DNA of 64,000 bases from positions 28,201,556 through 28,265,555 of the forward strand of contig CM034298.1 of assembly GCA_019925795.1 (NCBI GenBank), in the 5' to 3' direction. The stretch is from Dendrobium chrysotoxum (taxonomy: Eukaryota > Streptophyta > Magnoliopsida > Asparagales > Orchidaceae). Positions 1 to 10,900 of the stretch are shown piece after piece. The notes beneath the pieces are model-generated. The model saw nothing but the letters and a program-made list of their open reading frames with translations, did no database searches and had not been told where the DNA came from. Every line of letters starts with the position of its first letter. The first letter of the stretch is position 1. The position numbers and the translations under genes are program-made.

Positions 1-2300
1 ATCTCAAACGAATAAAGAAGAGCTCAAAGAAGCATAAGACCCTCTTGAAACCAAACGCTCACAACTCTCTCCAAAGCTCGAAGAGATCTACCCAACATAA
101 AACATGCAAAACTCGCATCAAACCGAATTCAATTCTTAAATAAAACTTCTCACATATAGAGCAATTCATGAAACTTTCCAACGCATATGCTTTGCCCTTC
201 ACAAAAAAAATTTTAAACAAGTAGGGAAGAACATAGACATGCTCATGTTCCAACCAACTATTCTCATCCAAAATGAAGTTAGTAGTATAAAAGTAATTCA
301 ATGCCACTTCATCCTTTTCCTATGCGATGAATTTCGATATTCACAACAATGATTTTTACCAAGAGTTTATTGCTAACAATGCATTCCAACGACAATATGA
401 AAATAATGAAACTTCAATTAAAATCTGTGCTAAGAGGAGGAATACCAGTGAAGAGGGTCCACCAAATAATATATGTGGTATTGACAAAGGAAACTTGAGA
501 GCAACACCTCCCTAATCACAAGCTCATCCGTTTCAGGAACAAGAACAACAACTTATACATAATAGAATCTCATGATACCACAAGAAACATTGCATCTAAT
601 AGAAATCCTAAATACTATTTTCTTCAAATAGAAAGTGATAAAAATGTCACAAGAAACTAAGAACCAACCTTTAACAATGCACACTACACTCATTACAATG
701 TGAGAGAACCATCATGTCATCACAAAAGAAACAAAGTTACATCAAGGCATAATTAAGATCTACCACAAACCCAAGCCCTCATGTTATGTATAGCATGAAC
801 TATAAACAAGAGAATGAACCAACATCTTGACATAAATATCCACATTCTCAAGCAACGCAAGGAAGGGAAATGATGAAACTTTTCTTTTTGCCTCTAGATA
901 TGTCCCCAAATAACTTAGCTAAGAAAGCAACAATCCAAACATCACAAATTCTTTTGATGACATTTCAATAAACACCTAGTGTGCAAGATTTGAGAGATGA
1001 CATAAAGCAATCTCCTCTAGATAGATTATCACCTCACACCTAAAACTTCTAAACCATATGGCATAAATCAAGCATAATTGTTCACTCTCAAACATACAAA
1101 ACTATCCATGGTTAGCAACAACCATCATCCTCTTCCAAAAGAATTAAAACACCCTTTGATAAATAAGTAAGCATAACAAAATTAGAGAACAAATAATGGT
1201 AGTGAATGCACTATCAAACCACTTGTAACAAGAATCAAAACCATTTCAACCATATATTGATGAAGACACATTAACTGGATAAGGAGAAGAAGGAAGGAGA
1301 GTAAGAAGAAGAAGAAGAGGAGGAAGAAGAAGAAGAAGAAGAAGAAGAGGAAGGAGGTATACCTGCAGTGAGCAAAATCTGCTCGGGTCGGCTAAGGCAG
1401 GTCGCAAACTGAAGAGAGCAAGAGGGAGGAGGAGTCGGCCTTATCCAGGTTCTGCGAATAGGGGGGCATCGGGCTCGGCTTAGCTGGAGTTCCCGCCTCC
1501 TGCTGTATGCAAATGACAGAGATGGAGGGAGCTGGAGCGTTGGGACTTGCTACCACTTGCGAACGAGAAGCAGAGCGGGATCCTTTCGTCTGGGTCAGCT
1601 GGCCTATCGAATGCCGATGGACCGGTCCCAAACCGAGAGGGAGGCGGAGGTCTCGCCCATCACCAGGAGGCGGAGTGTCTTCCCTGGAGATCGCGAATGG
1701 AGGGGGGTGTGGCTCGGCTGACACCTGGGATTCGTAAATATGAGAGAAGTAGAAGGGGGAAACGGGGGTCTTACGCCTAGCTTGGAGCTGGCTTCCGCCT
1801 GGAGTCTTGCGAACACCTGGAGACGAAGGGAGCCCTGTCCGCCTCCTGTGTCTGCCCGAGAAAAAAAAAATCTCCTCCCGAGCGTCAGGAAAGGTATCCA
1901 CTTGAATGCTCGTAAATGCCGATAGCCAAGAGCGGGAAAATTACTTAGGAAATAAATTAAAACTAACTAAAAAAAATTAAGCTGATTTGGGTCGAATTTG
2001 AATTCAAATTGAACTCGATTTTGACCCGAATCATGTGGACTCAGGCTCGATACGGCTCAACTATGCTAACCTAATAAAATTAAACCCAAACTCAACATTG
2101 ATTGAAATCAAATTGCGTCCAACGGGGTTGACATATGTCGATCAAAAATCAATCGAGAACAGTCGAGTCGAATTCGACTCGATCCAAGTCAATTTGAAAT
2201 TGAGTCTTAATTAACATCGATTCGACTCGAACTCAACTCGTCCTAACTCGATTGAGCCAATCAAACACAGTCGAGGGTCAACCCGAACAAAATAGAGGTC
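1..2300. other. Geneless AT-rich stretch, origin unknown
   Basis: I see no supported gene here. The few short open frames have no recognisable motif. Bases 1390-1920 are clearly more GC-rich than the surroundings and contain a 169-codon minus-strand frame of low-complexity, Ser/Pro/Arg-rich composition, which I do not accept as a gene. Bases 2110-2260 are rich in GACTCGA-like words. The stretch borders a decayed Ty3/gypsy element and may be an unrecognised part of that or another element. Confidence 0.5.
1281..1357. repeat. GAA/GGA purine microsatellite
   Basis: About 77 bases of almost pure purine built from GAA and GGA triplets on the plus strand. It separates an AT-rich part from the GC-richer 1390-1920 segment. 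It is a simple-sequence repeat without visible coding meaning. Confidence 0.85.
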
Positions 2301-2308
2301 AACAATGT

Positions 2309-2977
2309 CGTTTTGGCATCCCAGCTAAAGTTATCATCGATAACAAAAATCAATTCACCAGGAAGATTTTTACGATGTTCTGCAGAGATCTCCGTATTCA
2401 ACTAGTGCATACAGCTGTTGCCCATCCTCTGATAAATAGGCAAACGGATGTCACAAATTGAGATAAAAGGCTGGGGGGCAATGGGGGGCAATGGGCTGAT
2501 GAACTCCTGAATGTCCTCTAGGATTATTGTATCACCACCAGAACTTGAATATGAGAAACTTTATATAATATTTATTTTAGAACAGAAGTAGTACTTCCCA
2601 TCAATATTCGAATTCCAAGTCCTAGAGTTTAAACTTTTGACTTCAACAGTAATGAGGAGAAGCTTCAAAATAATTTAGATCTCCTTCCGGAAGTAAGAGA
2701 AATGGCGATGCTTAAAATTACTGCATATCACCAAAGAGTTGCTCGTTATTATAATCGAAGAATTGAACCTTGACATATTTCAGTTGGAGACTTAGTTCTA
2801 CGTAGCATCGAGGCAGCAGGAAAATGTCCTCAATATAACAAACTCTCCCCCATCTAGGAGGTTCCTTACTTGGTGGCAGTAATGGTGAATCCCGGAACTT
2901 TCAAGTTGATGAATACTGAGGGAAAGATGCTCCCTAGAACCTGGAATATAGAAAATCTATGCAAATATTATCAGTAG
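2309..2977 (+). pseudogene. Ty3/gypsy (Tat-type) integrase C-terminal remnant
   Basis: The plus strand reads FGIPAKVIIDN at about 2312, followed by the AHPLINRQTDVTN block. This is the D...E part of a gypsy integrase core (usual form AHPQ.NGQ.E.TN). After stops and frame changes, the C-terminal module is still readable at about 2785-2977: GDLVLR, then PYLVAV, then LPRTWNIENLCKYYQ before a stop. Catalytic Gly and Glu positions are altered and several stops interrupt the frame, so it is dead. The upstream pol (PR, RT, RNase H) is not in the window next to it; the element is truncated or rearranged near 2300. The LPRTWN..NLCKYY ending is what I associate with the Tat/Retand branch, and the downstream antisense gene, tandem repeats and LTR agree. 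Confidence 0.8.
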
Positions 2978-3803
2978 AGAATAATAATACTACTTATCTT
3001 TAGTGTTAAGTGTTGTTTATCTCTTATCTTTATCATTTGTATCCCTAAGTTATAATAGGGATGTTTGGTGTTGCTCAATATTGTGAAACTTTAATCATTT
3101 ATATTATCTTCTTCTCTGAGAAAAAGTATAGTAACCATTTCACACATACTATGAACTCTAACATTAAGATCCTTGATTCGAGAATTATATAATCTTCATT
3201 GCATCTCAATCACTGGATGATCAATCCCAGGGGGACTCGATCTATCCTCCTCCATACAGGTTAAAATTATCAAACCAAGCTTTGATTGACAACTTTGGAA
3301 AGGTCAAACATCCTTCATGGGTATCATATAAATCTTTAAATCTTTGATCCAAGAAAGATGTATTTTGATCTCTAGATAATTGGTCTCAGGGAGAACCAAT
3401 CCGACTTCTTCCATACAGGTTAAAAGGCATTGAGAGTGCTATAGCTAATAACCTCGAATAAGTCAAGTGTTCAAAGACAACATTTAAAAAAATCACATGA
3501 GTCGAGTAAAAATAATAAAATATTCTTCACTAGTCAATTTGAGATAAAAGTATTAATAACTTTTTATTAAATCATAAGAGATCACATATGTGGATACATA
3601 CATCCTACATATAATAATCACTAAGAAAAATACTACTCAACTTTTGCAGACTCATCGTCACTAGAAAAGGCCTTCCTCAGTTCACTTTCAATCTTAGCTC
3701 CATCTAAATCTGAAGAAGGATTCTCGGAAGCCTGGCTAGTAGTTAGCCCATCAATCTTAACTCCAGCCTTGCGCTGTACCAGTCAAACTCCCTTCAAGAA
3801 ATT
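2978..3803. other. Tat element 3' internal non-coding segment
   Basis: No gene. It contains two direct copies of a motif ending CCATACAGGTTAAAA, at about 3220-3272 and 3380-3432, each preceded by a CTCAGGG or CCCAGGG phrase. It lies between the integrase end and the antisense gene, where Tat elements usually carry a long non-coding spacer. Confidence 0.55.
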
Positions 3804-4749
3804 TCAAGTGATGCCTTCATCCATACATTGTTGCTCTAGAGCCTTCACCTCTACATCATATATATGCTTAGGAGCCTCCTGAAGATGATCCTGGATGATG
3901 GTCTTGAAGGCTATAGACTTCTTAAAATCTTCAATAACTCTCAAAGATTCTAAGCCAAACCAAGCAGCCTCCTTCTCAGTTATAAAAGTCTGGGATTTCT
4001 TATTTTCATCTTTAAGTACCGCTACCTTCTCTCCAGAGATCTTTTGATCCTTTAGAAGTTGTGTGATCATTGCTTGTGCCTCCATAAGTTTAATCTGGAG
4101 TTGATCTATCTGCTGGTTCTTAAGAGAAGTAGTAGTCATGATGTTGGCCAATTCAGTTCTACGATCGATCAATTCCACCTCTAGCACCTTCACCTCTTTG
4201 GTCTTATGGTTGTACTTCCGCTTGTACTCTCCTTGAAGATATTTCACCTTCACAAATTCATCTTCCATTCATTTAAGGTCTGGGTAAGCTCAAACTCAAG
4301 CTCCATATAGCACGATTGTTAAAATAAACTAGGAGGGTGCATGAGATAATGTTTCAATCGATGCACAAAAAAGAAGTGTGAAAAATAAAGAAGAAGATGT
4401 ACTCACCAAGTCATCAACTTTGTGATGTCCGAGACACTGATGTTTCAACACATCCCCAAGAACATGCAACTTAGTAGGGGAAGAGTCAGGGGGAACCTGG
4501 CTAGGGTACGTTAAAATTCTCTCCAATTTCTTCTTCTTCAATAGAGCCTGAGAATCATCACTTTTTCACTTAGAAGGAACTTTTAAAGATAGGGCAGGTG
4601 ACTCGTGAACTTTAGAAGACTTCTTCAACATCATCCAATTTAGCTCCCTTACTAGACCCCCTCTCACCATCATTCTGGGCAGCAGGATGTGAATCTCCTT
4701 TGGTCATCGGATCTCTCGAAGGATGGTAATCGCCCGTCATAATCTCCAT
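3804..4749 (-). pseudogene. Antisense coiled-coil gene (aORF) of the Tat element
   Basis: On the minus strand, an ATG at 4749-4747 begins a frame reading MEIMTGDYHPSRDP and rich in polar residues. A second piece (4541-4329) reaches a good 5' splice site, GGTGAGTAC, near 4408. A 154-residue open frame (4268-3804) is strongly alpha-helical with heptad-like Leu/Ile/Lys/Glu patterning, starting MEDEFVKVKYLQGEYKRKY. The pieces look like exons or frameshifted parts of one antisense gene. Tat elements such as Grande and Retand are known to carry a reverse-strand ORF between integrase and the 3' LTR; its function is unknown. Here stops or frame changes between the pieces make it probably non-functional, unless introns remove them. 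I infer the joining; only the 154-residue frame is directly open. Confidence 0.55.
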
Positions 4750-4754
4750 ATAGG

Positions 4755-4965
4755 AAGAGATAAAGAAAGAGGAGAAAGGTCCTGGTCAGTGAGAGGACCT
4801 AGGGCTGAACAGGGGATACCCATCTGAACAGGACTAGGGGAAGGCCTCAGCTTGAGAAAGAGGATAAGAAAGAGGAGGAAATTCCTAGTCAATGAGACAC
4901 CCTAGAGCTGAATAGGGGATACCCATCTATATAAAGCTAGGGGAAGGCCTCAGCTTAAGAAAGAA
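4755..4965. repeat. 103-bp tandem duplication upstream of the antisense gene
   Basis: Two head-to-tail copies with period 103. The phrase AGGGGATACCCATCT occurs at 4811 and 4914, and AGGGGAAGGCCTCAGCTT at 4836 and 4939. It sits immediately 5' (in the minus direction) of the antisense gene, so it may be part of that gene's promoter. The second copy holds a TATATAAAG word on the plus strand. Confidence 0.8.
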
Positions 4966-5020
4966 GAGAAGAGAGGGGGAGGTGCAAACTCTCATACCAT
5001 AAAGGAGGGTATTTATATTT

Positions 5021-5566
5021 ATATGAGGGAGAGATGAAGAGCCACTTCAAATTAATAAAAATTTATTAATTTTTAGAATTCAAAAGGGCACCATTAAGCG
5101 GAATAATGATGAAAGAATCCTAAAAGTTTTTAATAAATAAATAAAAGAAAAGAAAAATAAATAAAATTAATAAAAATTCATTAACTTTTAGAATTCAAAA
5201 GGGCATCATTAAGTGGAATAATGATGAGGGATAGATGAAGAGTCACTTGAAATTAATGAAAATTTATTAATTTTTAGAATTTAAAAGGGTATCATTAAGT
5301 GGAATAATGATGAGGGAGAGATGAAGAGTCACTTCAAATTAATAAAAATTCATTAATTTTTAGAATTCAAAAGAGCATCATTAAGTGGAATAATGATGAG
5401 GGAGAGATGAATAGCCACTTCAAATTAATAAAAATTTATTAATTTTTAGAATTCAAAAGGGCATCTTTAAGTGAAAAAATGATGAGGGAGAGATGAAGAG
5501 CCACTTCAAATTAATAAAAATTCATTAATTTTTATTAATTTGAAAGGGCATCATTAAGTGGATTAT
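5021..5566. repeat. 86-bp tandem repeats of the Tat 3' region
   Basis: About five to six AT-rich copies. The anchor ATGATGAGG recurs at 5221, 5307, 5393 and 5479, exactly 86 bp apart; the first copy is disturbed by an A-rich insertion at about 5115-5165. Tandem repeats just upstream of the 3' LTR are a known habit of Tat/Ogre elements and a suspected source of satellite DNA. Confidence 0.9.
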
Positions 5567-5646
5567 TTTTTTAATCCGAATGACACAAAAAATTCCTTAG
5601 AGGCTATATTAAATATTTTTGGACTTCTGGAACTTCGATGTCCGAA

Positions 5647-5660
5647 AATAGGGGGGTAAC
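5647..5660 (+). other. Polypurine tract of the Tat element
   Basis: An AATAGGGGGGTAAC tract directly precedes a TGATAC sequence taken as the LTR start. In LTR elements this purine run primes plus-strand DNA synthesis. Its orientation fits the plus-strand integrase remnant. Confidence 0.7.
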
Positions 5661-6680
5661 TGATACATCATCAAAAAATTATCTTGATCAGGCACGAATC
5701 TTGAGGCAAAATCAAGTTGGAAGCTTCAAAAATTAAAATTAAGACCATCCGAACTTTGATTTCTGCAAACTTATAGTCGAACTGAGCGTCTCAAAAATAC
5801 GAACCCAACGACACTAAAATCGACCCAATCCAAGCCCAAATGAGCCCAAATCAAAGTCTTGAAGCACTTTTAGAAGAATCAAACCACCATTTAGGTTACC
5901 AAACGGTCTCCAATCGTGACATGCTTATAATCGAATCGAGCGGCTCGGCGAGACGAATCTAACAAGCCCAAGATCATTAAAATTTGATATCATTAAGACA
6001 GTTAAAGGTCCATGAAACGGTGCATGATTGTATGAATCAAGATCGGTCATCCATCCGAAACCCTCCCAATTTACCCTTGATCTTCCACTTATTTACAAGT
6101 CATGCCACTCAAAAATTTTATAAATAGAACCCAATTTTCTCTTGAAAGGGGAGGAGAGCCAAAAGAGAAGAAGGAAGAGAAGGAAGAAAGCTCCAGCCGC
6201 CTAGCTCCTCTTCGACCACTGTTGGAGTTCTGCCGCACCACTGTCGGGTTCAGCTGCACCACCGCCGGACCACCAAGGGTTTCCGGAGTTCTGTCAAACA
6301 ACTACCAGACAATTAAAGGACGTCGAAGTGCCACCCGAAGCCAGAGTGCCCCCTTGACACTGAAGTGCCATTACCGGACCACCGCCTTACACCGAATTGC
6401 TGCCAAACCACCACCTGACGTTGGCGTGACACTAGACCTTGGCGAAACTTTCAGTTGACATTTGTAATCTAGTCGTCTTCAAGGGTGAGACAAACCATTG
6501 TACTTTACTCAAATACTAGTGGAATCATTTTCAACTAGGCTAGACCCCGTGGTTTTTTCCTTTTCCCGGGTTTTCCACGTAAAAGATATTGTGTTCTCTG
6601 AGTGTGAGCTGGATATCCGTGCAACGCTATGACGTAGAATTATAACTCTATCGCCGCATATATTCTAGCCTGCAACAACT
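5661..6680 (+). mobile_element. 3' LTR of the Tat-type element (right end approximate)
   Basis: It begins TGATACATCATC just after the polypurine tract. It contains a TATA-like TTTTATAAATAG at about 6116-6127 followed by a purine-rich stretch. The GC-rich leader to about 6450 carries an open frame that I do not consider a gene. I place the end near CCTGCAACA at about 6680, where the sequence becomes much more AT-rich. No matching 5' LTR is in the window, so neither the end nor a target duplication can be confirmed. Confidence 0.55.
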
Positions 6681-7316
6681 ATTAATGATATTTTTTATAT
6701 AATTCTTAGTTATATGATATATCCTGAAATATTAAAAAAAGTATTACATAAAATTATTTAAAATTTATGTGATATAGATATAAATTCTCTTCAAAATAAT
6801 CAAAACTTGTATGATATTTATACTCAAATATCATATTTTTGACCTATTTTTTTCAAGCATAAAGCATTTTTTTGGAGATTTTTTACGCCAACTAAAACAA
6901 ACTCTTACTGCTTCAAACTCAAAATCCTTTAATTAATAGCTAATATTTCGTTTGGGATAATCTTTTTATTTTTTTTATGAATTAATTTTTTTAATTAAGT
7001 TATTTTGGATTAAAAATTTTATACTTAAAAAATTATTTTATAAAATAATAAAAAAATTACACCGAACAAAATCTAAACCTTCCGATCAACGTATCATAAA
7101 ATACTGGACAACTAACAGCTATCCAAAGGATCGGCGACAACTCGTGTCGTCTGCTCCCCATCAATCGACGCTTTCGAGCCGTGACGACCGGTGCTGAGCA
7201 TTCGCTGTCGCGTTCACAGCACTTTGTCGAGTAGCCCCGCGCTTCTACGTTCAGAATCGTCCATCATGCTTACCGTTGCAATTTAACGACTGATCGTAGA
7301 GTCGCTGGCAGCCAAT
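6681..7316. other. Intergenic stretch before the SKU5-like gene
   Basis: No gene seen. The first half is very AT-rich. From about 7080 it is GC-richer and unlike the surrounding transposon DNA, so it may be older host promoter sequence. Confidence 0.5.
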
Positions 7317-7470
7317 ACGCGGAGATGAATTTCATTAAGCTAGTAGCGGGACCCACCGCCACATGGCGCGCCGAACTACCCAGATAGATTTCAACGCGGA
7401 GATGGTTTTCATTAAGCTAGTAGCGGGACCCAACGCCACATGGCGCGCCGAACTACCCAGATAGATTTCA
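7317..7470. repeat. 77-bp tandem duplication in the SKU5-like promoter
   Basis: Two head-to-tail copies, 7317-7393 and 7394-7470, each beginning ACGCGGAGATG and containing CCACATGGCGCGCCG. They differ at only a few positions, so the duplication is recent or maintained. It lies about 500-650 bp upstream of the start codon and doubles a CATGGCGCGCC block, which could be a doubled cis-element. Confidence 0.9.
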
Positions 7471-7973
7471 ATTTCTTCCAAAAATAGCTGCTTTTTTTTA
7501 AACGCCAAACAGCAAAACAACAAACTGAAAGTCTCGTATTTTCGACGATGGCCGACGCGGCATCTGCTTCTTCGTTGGTTAAGCTTTTTCATACATTATG
7601 TACTGCAGCTATTAAAACATGGGGCACTGGCTCCCGCTGGCAATTTCACTCCTCACCCCTCACCAAGTAGCCTGTATGACTGTATCTACAGCAATTTTGT
7701 AAATTTTGTACTGGTGCAAAGTAGCATTTTTGATCTAATTACAGACCGTCCTAATAAGAAATATAGGCAATATTTATAATTAAATATAAATTTTCGTTTA
7801 ATAAACCAACGGCTATATCTACTTCATTAGACGAATGACGATTAGCGTTTTTGAATTGTTCGAGATAGCGATACAGCTTTCAAAGCTCCCCTGAGACTAA
7901 TGTGAGTGCGAGACATAGAGAGCGAGATTCCGCGACTGCGTTAGCTGGACTTCCGCGGTTCCTTGTTGGCGAA

Positions 7974-10900
7974 ATGGCCTCCTTGAGATCTTCGTTGGCG
8001 GCGATAGAGGTGATGATGATGATAATGGCGGCGGCGATGGCGGGGATCTGCTCTGCCGGGGATCCATTTGTGTACTTCGACTGGAACGTTGCATACATTA
8101 AAGCATCCCCTCTTGGGGTAGAGCAGCAGGTGGGCGCCGCCATGAACTCGCTCGGGAAATCTCTCTTCGATCAGTGCTTTCTCACTCTCTTTCTTTTTTG
8201 TCTAAAATCTAAGATTGATTATGGATGACATTTCTCCCCAAACCTATCTTGTCACTCTTTTTGCCTTTTGGATGGCGCTGAGCTGTCCTGCTGCTCTTGT
8301 TTACCTCTCCTTGTTGTCGTCTGTTGCAGGTGATATCGATCAACGGCCAGTTTCCGGGTCCCCTCGTCAATGTGACCACCAATTGGAATGTGGCGGTGAA
8401 TGTGCTCAATAGTCTGGACGAGCCGCTTCTCATCACTTGGTAACAAAATTTACGACACTGATGATGGAACTTGAAAATTTTGAGATTTGGTTCTGCGTTT
8501 TACTGTGTAGAACTAGGGTTTTTGCTCGTGGGGTTTAGATATTTTTTGGGTTGGTAGGGATGGAGTGCAGCAGAGGAAGAATAGCTGGCAAGATGGAGTT
8601 ATGGGAACGAACTGTCCAATTCCAGTAGGATGGAACTGGACTTACCGGTTCCAGGTGAAGGACCAAATTGGGAGCTTCTTCTATTTCCCTTCAATTGGTC
8701 TCCAGCGTGCGGCTGGAGGTTTTGGTGGGTTTACTGCTAATAATAGGCCAATCATTTCGGTGCCGTTTGACACGCCGCATGGAGACATCACTCTTTTTAT
8801 TGGAGACTGGTTTAATAAGAACCACACGGTGAGTGCTAATGGCAGAATTGTTTGGTTAAAGAAGAAAGATAAAAATAAAAATGGCTGCTATTATTGTGCA
8901 GTAACGAGGTTGAAACATTGTTTTGTAGGATTTGAGGAAGGAGCTCGATCAGGGGAAGGCTCTCGGAGTTCCCAATGGTGTATTGATGAATGGCAAGGGG
9001 CCTTACCGGTACAATACTACTATCGTTCCTGCTGATATTGTCCATGAGACAATAAACGTTCAACCGGGTGAGATAACTGTTTCTGTAAACAATGCACATT
9101 TTTATATGTTAATTTGATGCATAAACTGTCCTATACTAAACCTACTGGGCTATTTTTTCCAGTTATCTTTGCATTGACTTTTGGCTAGTCTTCTATTTGA
9201 GAAATCATTATGTGCGGAGTCCGGAAGTAGAGTTAAGTCCAGACTCCAATAAAAACGTGACATATATTCTTATATACAGTGTGTACAAGATTATACACAT
9301 TATGTATAAGCTTGTACACACTGTGTACGCAATCATACAATTTGTACACAGTATGTACAGTTGTGTATACAATGTGTACAAATTTGTATCCACTTTGTAC
9401 ACGGTTTTATTAGAGTCCAGACATAACTCTTTTATTTAGGCTTTTACTAGTCAAGTTAAAATATTGTTGTGAAAATCTTAATTATTTTTTGTGCTATTTT
9501 TGCTTGGTGTATTTTAAGGGATCTAATCTCTCTCTCATGTTGCCTTTATTTGTTTGTTAGTTCTACTTTTTTCAGTTAGTATCTTTCACTATTTGTAGAC
9601 AATATATTTATTTTTTTAATTTTCTTTTTTTTTTCTATTTGTCCAATTCTTGATCCGGTGATCTTCAGGTATTAGCTGAATTATCCCAATCTAGCTATTG
9701 TCTTATTACTTTTGACCATTGCTAAACATACAATACTAATCCCAATGTTTTTGAAGAGGTAACCAATTTAGGGAGGGTGTAGACAGTGTCAATGAATTGT
9801 GTCATGACCTTGAAGAGGAAGATAGTGGTATATTTGATATTATATATAGTTGATGAAATCATTTAATTTGAATTTTGAAATCAATTGACTAAAACTAATA
9901 CAAAATTAGCCAAAGCACTAAAATTAAATAATAGTCAACTCAAGAACCTTAGATGAAGTCCCCCTTAATTTATTAATTCATTTGATATTGCTTAACTGAC
10001 TCTTAGAATCTCGTTTCTTGTAACAGGAAAAACTTATCGGTTTCGTGTCCACAATGTTGGAATGTTTACTTGTTTAAACTTTAGAGTCCACTCCCACAAC
10101 CTGCTTCTCACTGAGACAGAGGGATCATACACAGTGCAGCAAAATTATACTAATCTAGATATTTTTGTTGGTCAGTCCTACTCTTTCTTGATAACTATGG
10201 ATCAAAATGCTAGCAGCGACTACTATATTGTGGCAAGTGCTAGATTTGTGAATGGTTCAAAATGGGATAGAGTTGTAGGGGTTGCGATCCTTCACTATTC
10301 AAATTCCAAAGGCAAAGCATCTGGCCCCCTTCCTGATCCACCTAATGATGTCTATGACAAAACTTACTCGATGAACCAAGCAAGATCCATCAGGTTTGCG
10401 CCCAACATGCCTAATTTTACTTTTTTTAAGAACTTTTTCGGCATGCTAGTTATGCTTTTGACATATTGGCATATACACATGTTTAGTTAATGCATCTATA
10501 TTAGTGTTAGTAAAGATCTCTTTTAATTTGTGTTCCAATTGCACATAAATAAATTCCATTGTGTCTTTGTTTCAGTAAAATTTTTCTTTTTAATGATTCT
10601 TTTTAATTTACTTTGTACAAAGATGCCATGCTTGTTCTTTGTTATCTCCTTATGATTCATAGATTCTATTCATTTTCATTTGTCATGTATTCACCGTAGT
10701 TAAGTATGGATTATCATTCTTTTTATAAAGAAAAACATTTTTTATAATTCTCTAGGTGGAATGTGAGTGCTAGTGGTGCCCGTCCCAATCCCCAAGGATC
10801 TTTTAGATATGGTTCCATCAATGTGACCCAAGTATATGTCTTGAAAAACCAGCTGCCAATGCTTATAGATGGAAAGCGTCGTGCCACATTGAATGGAATT

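Noticed and set aside
1392..1901. 169-codon minus-strand open frame
   Set aside because: Low-complexity Ser/Pro/Arg composition, open frames on both strands from GC-rich sequence, no recognisable domain.
6102..6458. 118-codon plus-strand frame
   Set aside because: Lies in the leader part of the Tat 3' LTR, with an overlapping antisense frame and no domain.
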